Source: Alishewanella jeotgali KCTC 22429
GTDB taxonomy: Bacteria; Pseudomonadota; Gammaproteobacteria; Enterobacterales; Alteromonadaceae
DNA length: 64,000 bases
NCBI RefSeq assembly: GCF_000245735.1
Contig: NZ_AHTH01000037.1
Location: 96,054 to 160,053, forward strand
Direction of reading: 5' to 3'
Part shown: positions 25,609 to 33,876 of the stretch, piece by piece
Numbering within the stretch: position 1 is the first letter of the stretch
How the letters are laid out: every line of letters begins with the position of its first letter
Notes under the pieces: model-generated
The model's input: only the letters and a program-made list of their open reading frames with translations
The model's database searches: none
What the model was told of the DNA's origin: nothing
Program-made: the position numbers and the translations under genes

Positions 25609-25806
25609 ATGACAGCCGTTATTGAGGTAAGTTGTATCAATTGTGATATGTGTGTGCCAGAGTGCCCAAATGAAGCCATTAGCATGGGACCGCTGCATTA
25701 CCAGGTGGATCCGGCACGCTGCACTGAGTGTATTGGCTTTTATGAAAAGCCGACCTGCATTGAGGTCTGTCCGATTGATTGTATTGAATTAATTGACCCC
25801 AGCTGA
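25609..25806 (+). CDS. YfhL-type 2[4Fe-4S] ferredoxin
   Basis: A 65-residue ferredoxin with two four-cysteine groups: C9, C12, C15, C19 and C38, C41, C50, C54. The eight-residue insert between C41 and C50 (IGFYEKPT) is characteristic of YfhL/Alvin-type ferredoxins. It begins one base after the trhP stop, so the pair is co-translated. I infer that it may donate electrons to TrhP or maintain its cluster; the sequence alone does not prove this. Confidence 0.9.
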   Translation: MTAVIEVSCINCDMCVPECPNEAISMGPLHYQVDPARCTECIGFYEKPTCIEVCPIDCIELIDPS

Positions 25807-25847
25807 CGCTTGCTTTACGGCATCTGGCCATCTAAGATGGAGTCACC

Positions 25848-27668
25848 TTGTGCTCGCCGTTAGATAAGATGATGCCATCCCCACTCAGTACGGAGGAAAC
25901 GTTCCGGCAACTCGCTGATGTGCTGACGCAGAGCGGTTACCCGGATTTTTTACCCACCTTGGTACAACGTATCGCCCACCTGCTTGATGTTGAATTTTGT
26001 CTGATTGCTGATACGACACTCAATGCCGCCGAAGCGACGACCGTTGCCTTATGGGGCAACGGACAATTACTGGACAATATCAGTTACCCGCTTAAAGGGA
26101 CGCCCTGCGAAACCGTGCCAGAGCGGGAGCCCTGTTTGTATCAGCAGGGCGTATGTCAGGCGTTTCCGGATGATAGGTTGCTGGTGGACCTGGGGGTTGA
26201 GAGTTACCTTGGCATGCCTATTCTGAATACCAGTGGTCAGAAGCTGGGTATCTTAAGCATTATGGCGGCCAAGGCTTTGCCGCGGCCGGATATCAGCCGT
26301 GAGGTATTGCGTATCGCTGCAGCTCAGGTCGGTGCCGAGCTGGAGCGCAGCCAGAGTGAGCGCTTTATCCGCAAACTTACCTATCGCGATGCGGTCACCC
26401 AGTTGCCAAATCGTGCGCATTTGCTGGAAAAGTTGCAAAACTGGCCGAGAGTCGATGGCAACAGAGCCGGTTTGGGCGTAGCGCTGATTGATATCAGCCG
26501 CTTTAAAGAATTAAACGATCTCTTTAGTTTTAAAGTGGGCGATGAAATCCTGGCTGCTGCCGCCAAGCGGATGCGCGATGATTTACCAGAGAGCTGCTAC
26601 CTGGCGCGCTATTCTGCCGACCAGTTTGCGCTATTAAGCCCGGTGTATTCGGTCCGTGAGCTGGAGCAATTATGCCGGCAGGTACAAAAGCTGTTTATGT
26701 GGCCCTTTCATTGTGCCGGCAGAGATTTTGCGCTGAATGTGAATCTGGGCTGTGCCCTGGTCACTGCCGAAGAGCTGAATGGTCCGGAATTACTGCGTTT
26801 TGCCAGTATTGCGCTGGCCGAGGCAAAAAGTAGTGGTAGTGGCCTAAAGGTGTTCGAGCCGTCAATGAGCCAGGCGCTTAGCGAACGGCAAAAGGTATTA
26901 GAAAAGTTTATGCTGGCGCTACGCAGTGGCAAGCTCAGTTTAAACTATCAACCACAACTGGATCTGGCGAGCGGCCAGTTATCGGGTGCGGAAGCACTCT
27001 GTCGCTGGCATGATGACGAATGGGGTTGGGTCAGTCCAGATACCTTTATCCCGCTGGCCGAAGAGCGTGGCCTGATGCCGGAGTTGGGAAATTGGGTAAT
27101 GCAAACTGCCTGTCGGCAACTGAATCTGTGGCAGCAAAAAGGTTATCGTTTGCCGGGCCGGTTATCGGTCAATGTCTCGGCCCGCCAGCTCGATAATGAG
27201 CAATTAGTAAGTGACTTTGCAGTCTGTAGCAGCGGTATTGCGCCCACCCAGATTGAACTGGAAGTGACAGAATCGTTGATTATGCGTAATCCGGAGCAGT
27301 CACTGCGGCAAATGGCCGAGCTGGAAGCGATGGGTTTTAGCTGGGCCATTGATGATTTTGGTACTGGCTACTCTTCGCTGGCTTATCTGACCCGTTTTCG
27401 CGCCTCTACGCTAAAGATTGATCGCGCCTTTATCAATAATATCCCCGGTGATCACCATCATAATATGGTGGTAAAAACCATTCTGGCGATGGCGAAAAGT
27501 CTGGATATGCTAACCATTGCCGAAGGGGTGGAAACGGCAGAGCAGGCGGCTTATCTGTTGCAACTCGGCTGTGCCCGCGCGCAGGGCTACCATTTTGGTA
27601 AACCGGTACCGGCCGATGAGTTTGCTGAGCGATGGTTAAAGCCTCTTGCTGCAAAGACCACTGCTTAA
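25848..27668 (+). CDS. GAF, degenerate GGDEF and EAL protein (likely c-di-GMP phosphodiesterase)
   Basis: A 606-residue cytoplasmic protein. A GAF domain is at about 20-170 (GVESYLGMPILN...LGILSIM). A GGDEF-fold domain is at about 180-340 in which the signature is YSADQF instead of GGDEF, so cyclase activity is unlikely. An intact EAL domain follows at about 345-600 (AEALCRW, ELEVTESLIM, IDDFGTGYSSLAYL, IAEGVET). The degenerate GGDEF probably acts as a regulatory domain. The start is TTG at 25848, supported by GGAG five bases upstream; the next ATG (25869) lacks such a site. It lies 41 bases after the ferredoxin gene and may be read with it. Confidence 0.88.
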   Translation: MCSPLDKMMPSPLSTEETFRQLADVLTQSGYPDFLPTLVQRIAHLLDVEFCLIADTTLNAAEATTVALWGNGQLLDNISYPLKGTPCETVPEREPCLYQQGVCQAFPDDRLLVDLGVESYLGMPILNTSGQKLGILSIMAAKALPRPDISREVLRIAAAQVGAELERSQSERFIRKLTYRDAVTQLPNRAHLLEKLQNWPRVDGNRAGLGVALIDISRFKELNDLFSFKVGDEILAAAAKRMRDDLPESCYLARYSADQFALLSPVYSVRELEQLCRQVQKLFMWPFHCAGRDFALNVNLGCALVTAEELNGPELLRFASIALAEAKSSGSGLKVFEPSMSQALSERQKVLEKFMLALRSGKLSLNYQPQLDLASGQLSGAEALCRWHDDEWGWVSPDTFIPLAEERGLMPELGNWVMQTACRQLNLWQQKGYRLPGRLSVNVSARQLDNEQLVSDFAVCSSGIAPTQIELEVTESLIMRNPEQSLRQMAELEAMGFSWAIDDFGTGYSSLAYLTRFRASTLKIDRAFINNIPGDHHHNMVVKTILAMAKSLDMLTIAEGVETAEQAAYLLQLGCARAQGYHFGKPVPADEFAERWLKPLAAKTTA

Positions 27669-27692
27669 CGCCTTACCGAAGCTAAGTTATTT

Positions 27693-28532
27693 TCAAAGCG
27701 CACTACTCTGGCTACAAAGCTGCTGCAGTACCGGCAAGGCCGGATGGGCGTTGTCACTGCGATAGGCCAGGGCAATGGTGCGCTCCAGCTGCAGGCCGGC
27801 AATGGGTTTTAACGCCACATCACTACGCTGCAGTAAGCTGTCAAAATCCGGTACCAGCGCACAGCCCACCCCGGCCGATACCAGGCCCAGCGCATACTCT
27901 ATGGTTTGAATATCAGCGCGCAGAGCCGGCTGAATATTGCGCCGGCTTAGCTGCGGATACAGTAAATCCCAGGCATCACAGGGCGTGCGTTTAATCAGTG
28001 GCAGGTCCTGAAAATCGTCCAGCGTCAGCTGCGATTGCAGGCTGAGCGGCCAGGCCGGTGGCAATGCCAATAAATAGCGGTCGCGCCAGATCGGTTGTAA
28101 TACCTCCCCCCCTTGTTGCTGCGCCGGGGTAATAATCCGCGCGTCGCAAGGCGCATCCGGCTCGACCAGGTGCAGCTCCAGCCCCGGTACCTGCTGGCTA
28201 AATTCACGCAGCAGCGCACTCATCCGCTCGACGCCTAAGGCGCGAATTAAACCAAGGCGAAAGCGTACCTTCGCGGCCGGGGCCTGAAACGAGGCTTTTA
28301 GCGAGGCCAGCTGCGCCAGTAATTTACCGGCATGGCCATACAGCTTATCGCCTTCCTCTGTTGGCGTAACCCCTTTGGGCAGGCGCAGAAATAAACTCAC
28401 TCCCAGCTCCTGCTCTAACTGCAACAGGGCCGCCGATAACGAGGGTTGGGCGACACAGCATTGGCGCGCTGCAGCGCTGATACTGCGCTGCTCATAGACC
28501 GCAACAAAGTATTTGAGTTGGCGAATATCCAT
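27693..28532 (-). CDS. LysR-family transcriptional regulator
   Basis: A 279-residue LysR regulator. The winged helix-turn-helix is at 1-60 (MDIRQLKYFVAVYEQRSISAAARQ, QPSLSAALLQLEQELG) and the effector-binding domain at about 88-275. It is divergent from the glutaryl-CoA dehydrogenase gene with a 149-base gap, the usual arrangement for a LysR regulator and its target operon. The effector is unknown; a glutaryl- or acyl-CoA-related metabolite is a guess from context. It is slightly short for the family (about 300). Confidence 0.9.
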   Translation of the reverse strand: MDIRQLKYFVAVYEQRSISAAARQCCVAQPSLSAALLQLEQELGVSLFLRLPKGVTPTEEGDKLYGHAGKLLAQLASLKASFQAPAAKVRFRLGLIRALGVERMSALLREFSQQVPGLELHLVEPDAPCDARIITPAQQQGGEVLQPIWRDRYLLALPPAWPLSLQSQLTLDDFQDLPLIKRTPCDAWDLLYPQLSRRNIQPALRADIQTIEYALGLVSAGVGCALVPDFDSLLQRSDVALKPIAGLQLERTIALAYRSDNAHPALPVLQQLCSQSSAL

Positions 28533-28681
28533 AGTTAAAAGCTATAGCATCTACAGAATTAATATATTTTAACTTTATATCAGGCCGCAGTAGAGTGAGC
28601 AACAGAGTAAGACGTTTTGGCGTTAACTGTCGGTTATTACAGCGAATGTCAGGCGTTTCCCATGACATAATGAGGTGTAAG

Positions 28682-29857
28682 ATGGCGCGTCCACAATTTG
28701 ACTGGCAAGATCCGTTTCAATTTTCCCAACTGTTAACCGAAGAGGAGCGGCTGATCCGTGATACCGCCCATCAGTATTGTCAGGAGCGTTTACAAACCCG
28801 GGTGTTAATGGCCAACCGCGAAGAGCATTTTCACCGTGAAATTATGAATGAGCTCGGCGAACTGGGTTTGCTTGGCGCGACCTTACCGGAAAAATATGGC
28901 TGCTCAGCTGTTAACTACGTCAGCTATGGCCTGGTCGCGCGCGAAGTGGAGCGGGTTGATAGCGGTTATCGCAGCGCCATGAGTGTGCAATCCTCGCTGG
29001 TGATGCATCCGATCCATGAATACGGTACCGAAGCGCAGCGCATGAAATATCTGCCCAGGCTGGCGACAGGTGAGTGGGTAGGCTGCTTTGGTTTAACCGA
29101 ACCGGATGCCGGCTCCGATCCGGCCAGTATGCGCACTACCGCCAAACGGATTGACGGCGGTTATCTGCTTAACGGCAGCAAGATGTGGATCACCAATAGC
29201 CCGATCGCCGATGTGTTTGTGGTTTGGGCTAAGCTGGACGGTGAAATTCGCGGCTTTGTGCTGGAAAAAGGCATGGCCGGTTTGTCGGCACCAAAAATTG
29301 AAGGCAAGTTCTCACTGCGCGCCTCCATTACCGGTGAAATTGTGATGGATAATGTCGCCGTGCCGGAAGACGCCTTACTACCTAATGTCAGTGGCCTGAA
29401 GGGCCCCTTTGGCTGTTTGAACAAAGCCCGTTACGGCATTGCCTGGGGGGCACTGGGTGCGGCGGAGTTCTGCTGGCATGCGGCGCGGCAATATACGCTG
29501 GATCGGATCCAGTTTGGTCGGCCACTGGCGCAAACCCAACTGGTACAAAAGAAACTGGCCGATATGCAAACCGAGATTAGTATTGGCTTACTGGCCTGCT
29601 TACAGGCCGGCCGCTTAATGGATGCCGGTTTGCTGCCACCCGAGACCATTTCGCTGATTAAACGTAATTCCTGTGGTAAGGCATTGGAGATTGCCCGCAT
29701 CGCCCGCGATATGCACGGCGGTAATGGTATTGCCGATGAATACCATGTTATTCGCCATGTGATGAACCTCGAGGCGGTGAATACCTACGAAGGTACCCAT
29801 GATGTGCATGCGCTGATCCTGGGCCGCGCCCAGACCGGCTTGCAAGCCTTTAGCTAA
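28682..29857 (+). CDS. gcdH: Glutaryl-CoA dehydrogenase-like acyl-CoA dehydrogenase
   Basis: FAD enzyme of the acyl-CoA dehydrogenase family, 391 residues. Marks are [49 protein letters not shown] and [22 protein letters not shown]. The C-terminal active-site segment [18 protein letters not shown] places the catalytic glutamate at E370, the same number as in the human enzyme. GCDH oxidises and decarboxylates glutaryl-CoA to crotonyl-CoA in lysine and tryptophan breakdown. GAGG lies six bases before ATG 28682; an earlier in-frame start at 28595 is not supported. It heads a three-gene unit with an E1 fusion and an acyltransferase. Confidence 0.88.
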   Translation: MARPQFDWQDPFQFSQLLTEEERLIRDTAHQYCQERLQTRVLMANREEHFHREIMNELGELGLLGATLPEKYGCSAVNYVSYGLVAREVERVDSGYRSAMSVQSSLVMHPIHEYGTEAQRMKYLPRLATGEWVGCFGLTEPDAGSDPASMRTTAKRIDGGYLLNGSKMWITNSPIADVFVVWAKLDGEIRGFVLEKGMAGLSAPKIEGKFSLRASITGEIVMDNVAVPEDALLPNVSGLKGPFGCLNKARYGIAWGALGAAEFCWHAARQYTLDRIQFGRPLAQTQLVQKKLADMQTEISIGLLACLQAGRLMDAGLLPPETISLIKRNSCGKALEIARIARDMHGGNGIADEYHVIRHVMNLEAVNTYEGTHDVHALILGRAQTGLQAFS

Positions 29858-29870
29858 GCCGGAGGCCAGC

Positions 29871-32072
29871 ATGACCGAAGCCTTGCACCCCTGGTTGCAG
29901 GGGTTTTTGGCGCGCATCGAACAAGGCGCCTTACCCACACCACACTGGCCGGACAGCCTGAGCGATAGCGATCTGTACCGGCTGTGGCACAGCCAGCTTT
30001 GTAGCCGGCTGCTGGATTTACAGTCGCGCTTACTGCAAGCCAAAGGCCAGAGTTTTTATACCATTGGCAGTGCTGGCCATGAGGCTAATGCTGCGGTGGC
30101 CGCTGCGCTGCGCCTGAGCGATCCGGCATTTTTACATTACCGTAGCGGCGCCTTTTTTATTGAGCGTAGCAAGCAGCTACCCGGCAGTACACCGCTGTAT
30201 GATATGTTGTTGTCGTTTTGTGCTTCCAGTGAAGACCCGATCTCCGGCGGCCGGCATAAGGTGCTGGGTAGCCTGGCACTGAATATTCCGCCGCAAACCA
30301 GTACCATTGCTTCGCAATTACCGAAAGCGGTCGGCACGGCTTTTGCCATTGATCTTAGTAAGCGGCTTGGCCAGCCCGGAAACTGGCCGGAAGATGCGAT
30401 AGTGGTCTGTAGCTTTGGTGATGCTTCGGCCAACCACTCGACGGCACAGGGCGCCATTAACTCAGCCTGTTGGGCGGCCTATCAGCATGTGCCGCTGCCG
30501 ATTTTGCTGGTCTGTGAAGACAATGGCCTGGGGATTTCCACCCCGACACCGCAAGGCTGGATCGAACAAAGCCTGGCTGAGCGGCCAGAGCTGCGCTACT
30601 TTGCTGCTGATGGCAGTGATTTAGCCGAGACACTGCGCGTTGCCAAGGCGGCCGCGCACTATGTCCGCAGCAAACGCGCACCGGCACTGCTGCATTTATC
30701 GACGGTGCGCTTATTTGGTCATGCCGGCGCCGATGCGGAAGTGGCCTATCGCAGCAAACAGCAAATTGACAGCGAGCTGGAGCAGGACCCGTTATTAGCC
30801 AGCAGCGGCATGCTACTCAGTCGTGGTATCTTATCGCAGGCCGCGCTGTTACAAAGTGTGCAGCAGCTGGCGGCGCAAATTGCCCGCGTGGCTGCTGTGG
30901 CCAGTAGCAGACCCAAACTGACCAGCGCTGCCGCCGTAATGGCCTCGATTGCGCCGAGTTATCCCGCTTTACCGACACCGCCATTGCCGCTGCCAGCTGT
31001 GCGACAGGCGTTGTTTGCCTATGATCAGCATAACCTGGGTAAAGGCCAGCATCTAGCCAAGCTGTTAAACTGGGCGCTGCACGATCTCTTTGCGCAATAT
31101 CCACAAACCCTGCTATTTGGCGAAGATGTCGGCAAAAAAGGCGGCGTTTATGGCGTATCGCAGCATTTGGTCCATGCTTTTGGCGCCAACAGAGTGATTA
31201 ATACCTTGCTCGATGAGCAAAGTATTCTCGGGCTGGCGATTGGACTGGCGCAGCAGGGCTTTTTGCCTATTCCGGAAATTCAGTTTCTGGCCTATGTGCA
31301 TAATGCCGAGGATCAGATCCGTGGTGAAGCGGCAACGCTGCCGTTTTTCTCCAATGGCCAGTACCATAATGCGATGGTGATCCGTATAGCGGGTCTGGCC
31401 TATCAGCGCGGCTTTGGTGGCCACTTTCACAATGATAATTCCTTTGCGGTGTTTCGCGATATTCCGGGCATTATTCTGCTCTGTCCGTCTAACGGTGCTG
31501 ATGCAGTGCTGCTGTTACGTCAGGCAGTTGAGCTGGCCTACCAGCAAAAGCGGTTGGTGATCCTGCTCGAGCCGATCGCGCTCTATATGACGCGGGATCT
31601 GTTACACCCTGGCGATGGCTTATGGCTTTGCCAATACCCAGAGCCAGATCAGCCGTTGCCTGCGCTCGGCGAGCCGGCAGTCTATGGTGAGGGGGAGCAG
31701 CTGGCGGTAATTAGCTATGCCAATGGTTATTACTTAAGTCGCCAGGCGTTAGCGGAATTACCGCAGCAGGCAGCGGACATCCGTTTACTTGACCTGCGCT
31801 GTCTGGTGCCGCTGCATATCGATGCCATTATTCAGGCGCTGGGCCCTTGTCGCAAAATTCTACTGGTGGATGAATGCCGGCGTCGCGGTTCACTCAGCGA
31901 AGAGCTGTTTACACTACTACATGAAGCGCGGCCCAGGCTGTATCAGATCCAGCGTATTACCGCTGAAGACAGTTTTATTCCACTGGGGGCAGCCGCCTAT
32001 CAGGTACTGCCATCGAAAGCGCAAATCAGCAGTGCCATGCAGCAGTTACTGACTGCGGAGGTGTTAGTATGA
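29871..32072 (+). CDS. Fused alpha-beta 2-oxoacid dehydrogenase E1 (thiamine diphosphate enzyme)
   Basis: A 733-residue fusion of the two E1 subunits found in branched-chain 2-oxoacid dehydrogenases. The alpha part is at about 35-370, with YTIGSAGHEANAAVAAALR and the ThDP motif starting GDASANHS (183-190) and ending CEDNG. The beta part is at about 395-730, with LLFGEDVGKKGGVYGVSQHL, INTLLDEQSILGLAIGLA, PEIQFLAYVHNAEDQIRGEA and LVDECRRRGSLSEEL. The joining linker (about 370-395) is Pro/Ala-rich. E1 decarboxylates a 2-oxoacid and passes the acyl group to a lipoyl E2, but no E2 or E3 lies in this unit. The substrate is unknown. It starts 13 bases after gcdH and overlaps the next gene by four bases. 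Confidence 0.85.
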   Translation: MTEALHPWLQGFLARIEQGALPTPHWPDSLSDSDLYRLWHSQLCSRLLDLQSRLLQAKGQSFYTIGSAGHEANAAVAAALRLSDPAFLHYRSGAFFIERSKQLPGSTPLYDMLLSFCASSEDPISGGRHKVLGSLALNIPPQTSTIASQLPKAVGTAFAIDLSKRLGQPGNWPEDAIVVCSFGDASANHSTAQGAINSACWAAYQHVPLPILLVCEDNGLGISTPTPQGWIEQSLAERPELRYFAADGSDLAETLRVAKAAAHYVRSKRAPALLHLSTVRLFGHAGADAEVAYRSKQQIDSELEQDPLLASSGMLLSRGILSQAALLQSVQQLAAQIARVAAVASSRPKLTSAAAVMASIAPSYPALPTPPLPLPAVRQALFAYDQHNLGKGQHLAKLLNWALHDLFAQYPQTLLFGEDVGKKGGVYGVSQHLVHAFGANRVINTLLDEQSILGLAIGLAQQGFLPIPEIQFLAYVHNAEDQIRGEAATLPFFSNGQYHNAMVIRIAGLAYQRGFGGHFHNDNSFAVFRDIPGIILLCPSNGADAVLLLRQAVELAYQQKRLVILLEPIALYMTRDLLHPGDGLWLCQYPEPDQPLPALGEPAVYGEGEQLAVISYANGYYLSRQALAELPQQAADIRLLDLRCLVPLHIDAIIQALGPCRKILLVDECRRRGSLSEELFTLLHEARPRLYQIQRITAEDSFIPLGAAAYQVLPSKAQISSAMQQLLTAEVLV

Positions 32073-33094
32073 GTGGTAAAAAAACCGCTGTCGTCGTTTG
32101 CCCCGGTCGTGGCAGCTATAACCGCACTGAGCTGGGCTATCTCAAGCGGGTCGCAACCGACAGTAGCTGGCTTAAGCAATTTGATGCGGTGCGAGAGCAG
32201 CTCGGGTTAAGCACGGTAACGGCACTGGATCAGGCGCCGGCCTTTAGTAGTCGCGAGCATTTAAAAGCCGAGAATGCGGCAGCGTTGATTTATAGCTGTG
32301 GTATCGCTGATTTTGCGGCCATTGATCGCGAACAGCTGGAGATCGTGGCGGTAACCGGCAATTCGATGGGTTGGTATACTGCGCTCGGCTGTGCCGGTGT
32401 CTGGCAGGGTGACAGTCAGATGCAGCTGGTCACCGGTATGGCGCAGCTGACGGCCGAGGCGGCCGGGGCGCAGTTTATCTATCCGCTGGTTAATAGCGAC
32501 TGGCAGCCCGATGCCGCAAAGCAACGCGCTGTAGCAGAGCAGCTATGGCAACATCAGGGTGCGCTCTTTATGTCGATTGTGTATGGCGGTTACGCAGTGC
32601 TGGCCGGCACACAGCAGGCGGTGCAGGCCGCGATGCAGGCACTGCCGCCCTGTGATGAGCGTTTTCCGCTATTGTTACCCGGTCATGCCGCCTTTCATAG
32701 CCCCCTGATGCAACCGGCCTCAGATCAGGCGATGAGTCGCTTTGCCGAGCAACTGTTTCACCCACCGCAACTCCCGCTAATTGATGGCCGCGGCCAGATT
32801 TGGCCGGCTGGTTTAGCCCAGGCCGCGGCACTAAAAGCCTATACTCTTGGCGATCAGGTCTGTCAGACCTATCACTTTAGTAAGGCTATCGAAGTAGCAG
32901 TAAAAGAGTTTGCGCCGGATCACCTGATCTTACTCGGCCCTGGCAGCAGCCTTGGTGGCGCCGTCGCACAAAGTCTGATTGCTGTTAACTGGCACAACTG
33001 GCAAAGCAAAGCCGACTTTAGTCAGGCGCAGCAAGCAGAATCTCCCTTTGTGCTCAGTATGGGGCTACCGGAGCAGCGCAAGCTGCTTTGCTAA
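32069..33094 (+). CDS. FabD-like acyltransferase domain protein
   Basis: A 341-residue stand-alone acyltransferase of the malonyl-CoA:ACP transacylase fold. The nucleophile elbow is GNSMG with Ser99 (usual form GHSLG). The partner His210 is in HAAFHSPLM. The N-terminal CPGRGSYNR replaces the usual FPGQGSQ. The C-terminal LILLGPGSSLGG corresponds to the family's GPG segment. It is not the housekeeping FabD: it sits in an operon with gcdH and an E1 fusion, overlapping the latter by ATGA. Acyl substrate and acceptor are unknown; I infer it handles the acyl group produced or used by the neighbouring enzymes. Confidence 0.8.
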   Translation: MSGKKTAVVVCPGRGSYNRTELGYLKRVATDSSWLKQFDAVREQLGLSTVTALDQAPAFSSREHLKAENAAALIYSCGIADFAAIDREQLEIVAVTGNSMGWYTALGCAGVWQGDSQMQLVTGMAQLTAEAAGAQFIYPLVNSDWQPDAAKQRAVAEQLWQHQGALFMSIVYGGYAVLAGTQQAVQAAMQALPPCDERFPLLLPGHAAFHSPLMQPASDQAMSRFAEQLFHPPQLPLIDGRGQIWPAGLAQAAALKAYTLGDQVCQTYHFSKAIEVAVKEFAPDHLILLGPGSSLGGAVAQSLIAVNWHNWQSKADFSQAQQAESPFVLSMGLPEQRKLLC

Positions 33095-33133
33095 TCTCAA
33101 AGAAATCTGCGACTATCTGTTCGGTTAAATATG

Positions 33134-33167
33134 GCCAGTGTCTGAGGAGCTCACTCCTGACACTGGC
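33134..33167 (+). terminator. Strong hairpin after the acyltransferase gene
   Basis: GCCAGTGTC at 33134-33142 pairs with GACACTGGC at 33159-33167, with a further GAGGAG/CTCCT inner stem and loop CTCA. It lies 39 bases after the stop codon. No T-run follows, so it may be a weak or factor-assisted terminator or an RNA-stabilising hairpin. Confidence 0.4.
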
Positions 33168-33196
33168 GACAATTAGTATTGCTCACGGAGGGCAGA

Positions 33197-33673
33197 ATGA
33201 GTGACAAAATGGAAGCACGACAGCTTGGCGGTTGGCTAATTTTGGTTGGAATTGGCATTGTTGTCAGCCCATTTAAAATTAGTCTGTTAATCTATAATAC
33301 CTATCCTGAACTCTTTAATGTCGATATTTGGCGGACACTGACTAGCCCAGAGAGTGCTCATTACAACCCGTTTTGGGCGCCGTTTATTTTTACCGAACTG
33401 GCCATTAACTGTAGTTTAGTGTTGGGGTGGCTGGTGATTGGCTATAAATTCTTTCTGCGACGCCAGGGGTTTCCGAAATGGTATATCGGTATTGCTTTGT
33501 TTACGTTGGTTTTTATTTTTCTTGATGCCTTAGCGCTAAAACTAATTTTGCCAGATGAGCCGCTGTTTAATAAAAATACCGGCACGGAGTTTATTCGTTC
33601 GTTAATCATGGTTCTGATTTGGGTGCCTTATATGCTGTTCTCGACCCGGGTTAAAGCCACCTTCGTTCGCTAA
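33197..33673 (+). CDS. DUF2569-type membrane protein
   Basis: A 158-residue inner-membrane protein with four hydrophobic segments (about 10-35, 60-83, 95-118, 130-150). The N-terminal GGWLILVGIGIVVSPFK is the feature I recognise from DUF2569 proteins. Function is unknown. GGAGG lies six bases before ATG 33197; the frame opens earlier at a TTG without support. It stands alone before the RND operon, with no overlap either side. Confidence 0.7.
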   Translation: MSDKMEARQLGGWLILVGIGIVVSPFKISLLIYNTYPELFNVDIWRTLTSPESAHYNPFWAPFIFTELAINCSLVLGWLVIGYKFFLRRQGFPKWYIGIALFTLVFIFLDALALKLILPDEPLFNKNTGTEFIRSLIMVLIWVPYMLFSTRVKATFVR

Positions 33674-33790
33674 TATCGTAAGCCGCACTGCGTTGTCTTC
33701 ACTTGCCGGTCAAAAATGTCCGGCAGGACGGCTGCCGTTTGTCCTGAATCTCGGAGTGTTAAACGCAGCTCAAATTTTCTGCGCTTGAAA

Positions 33791-33808
33791 ACATACAAAC
33801 TTGTATGT
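33791..33808. promoter_or_regulatory. Inverted repeat, candidate AcrR-type operator
   Basis: ACATACAA-AC-TTGTATGT is a perfect 8-bp inverted repeat 69 bases upstream of the RND adaptor gene. It resembles the E. coli acrAB operator recognised by AcrR, which also has a TACATACA half-site. A TetR/AcrR-type repressor gene lies just beyond acrB. Confidence 0.65.
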
Positions 33809-33876
33809 ATATTGTTGAGCAAACCAGGGCAGGTAAAACCTACCATTGATTAATTCTTCCATCTGCAAGGGCAAGC

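Noticed and set aside
28595..28681. N-terminal extension of glutaryl-CoA dehydrogenase
   Set aside because: The 29 extra residues do not belong to the family and the start lacks a ribosome site, while 28682 has GAGG well spaced.
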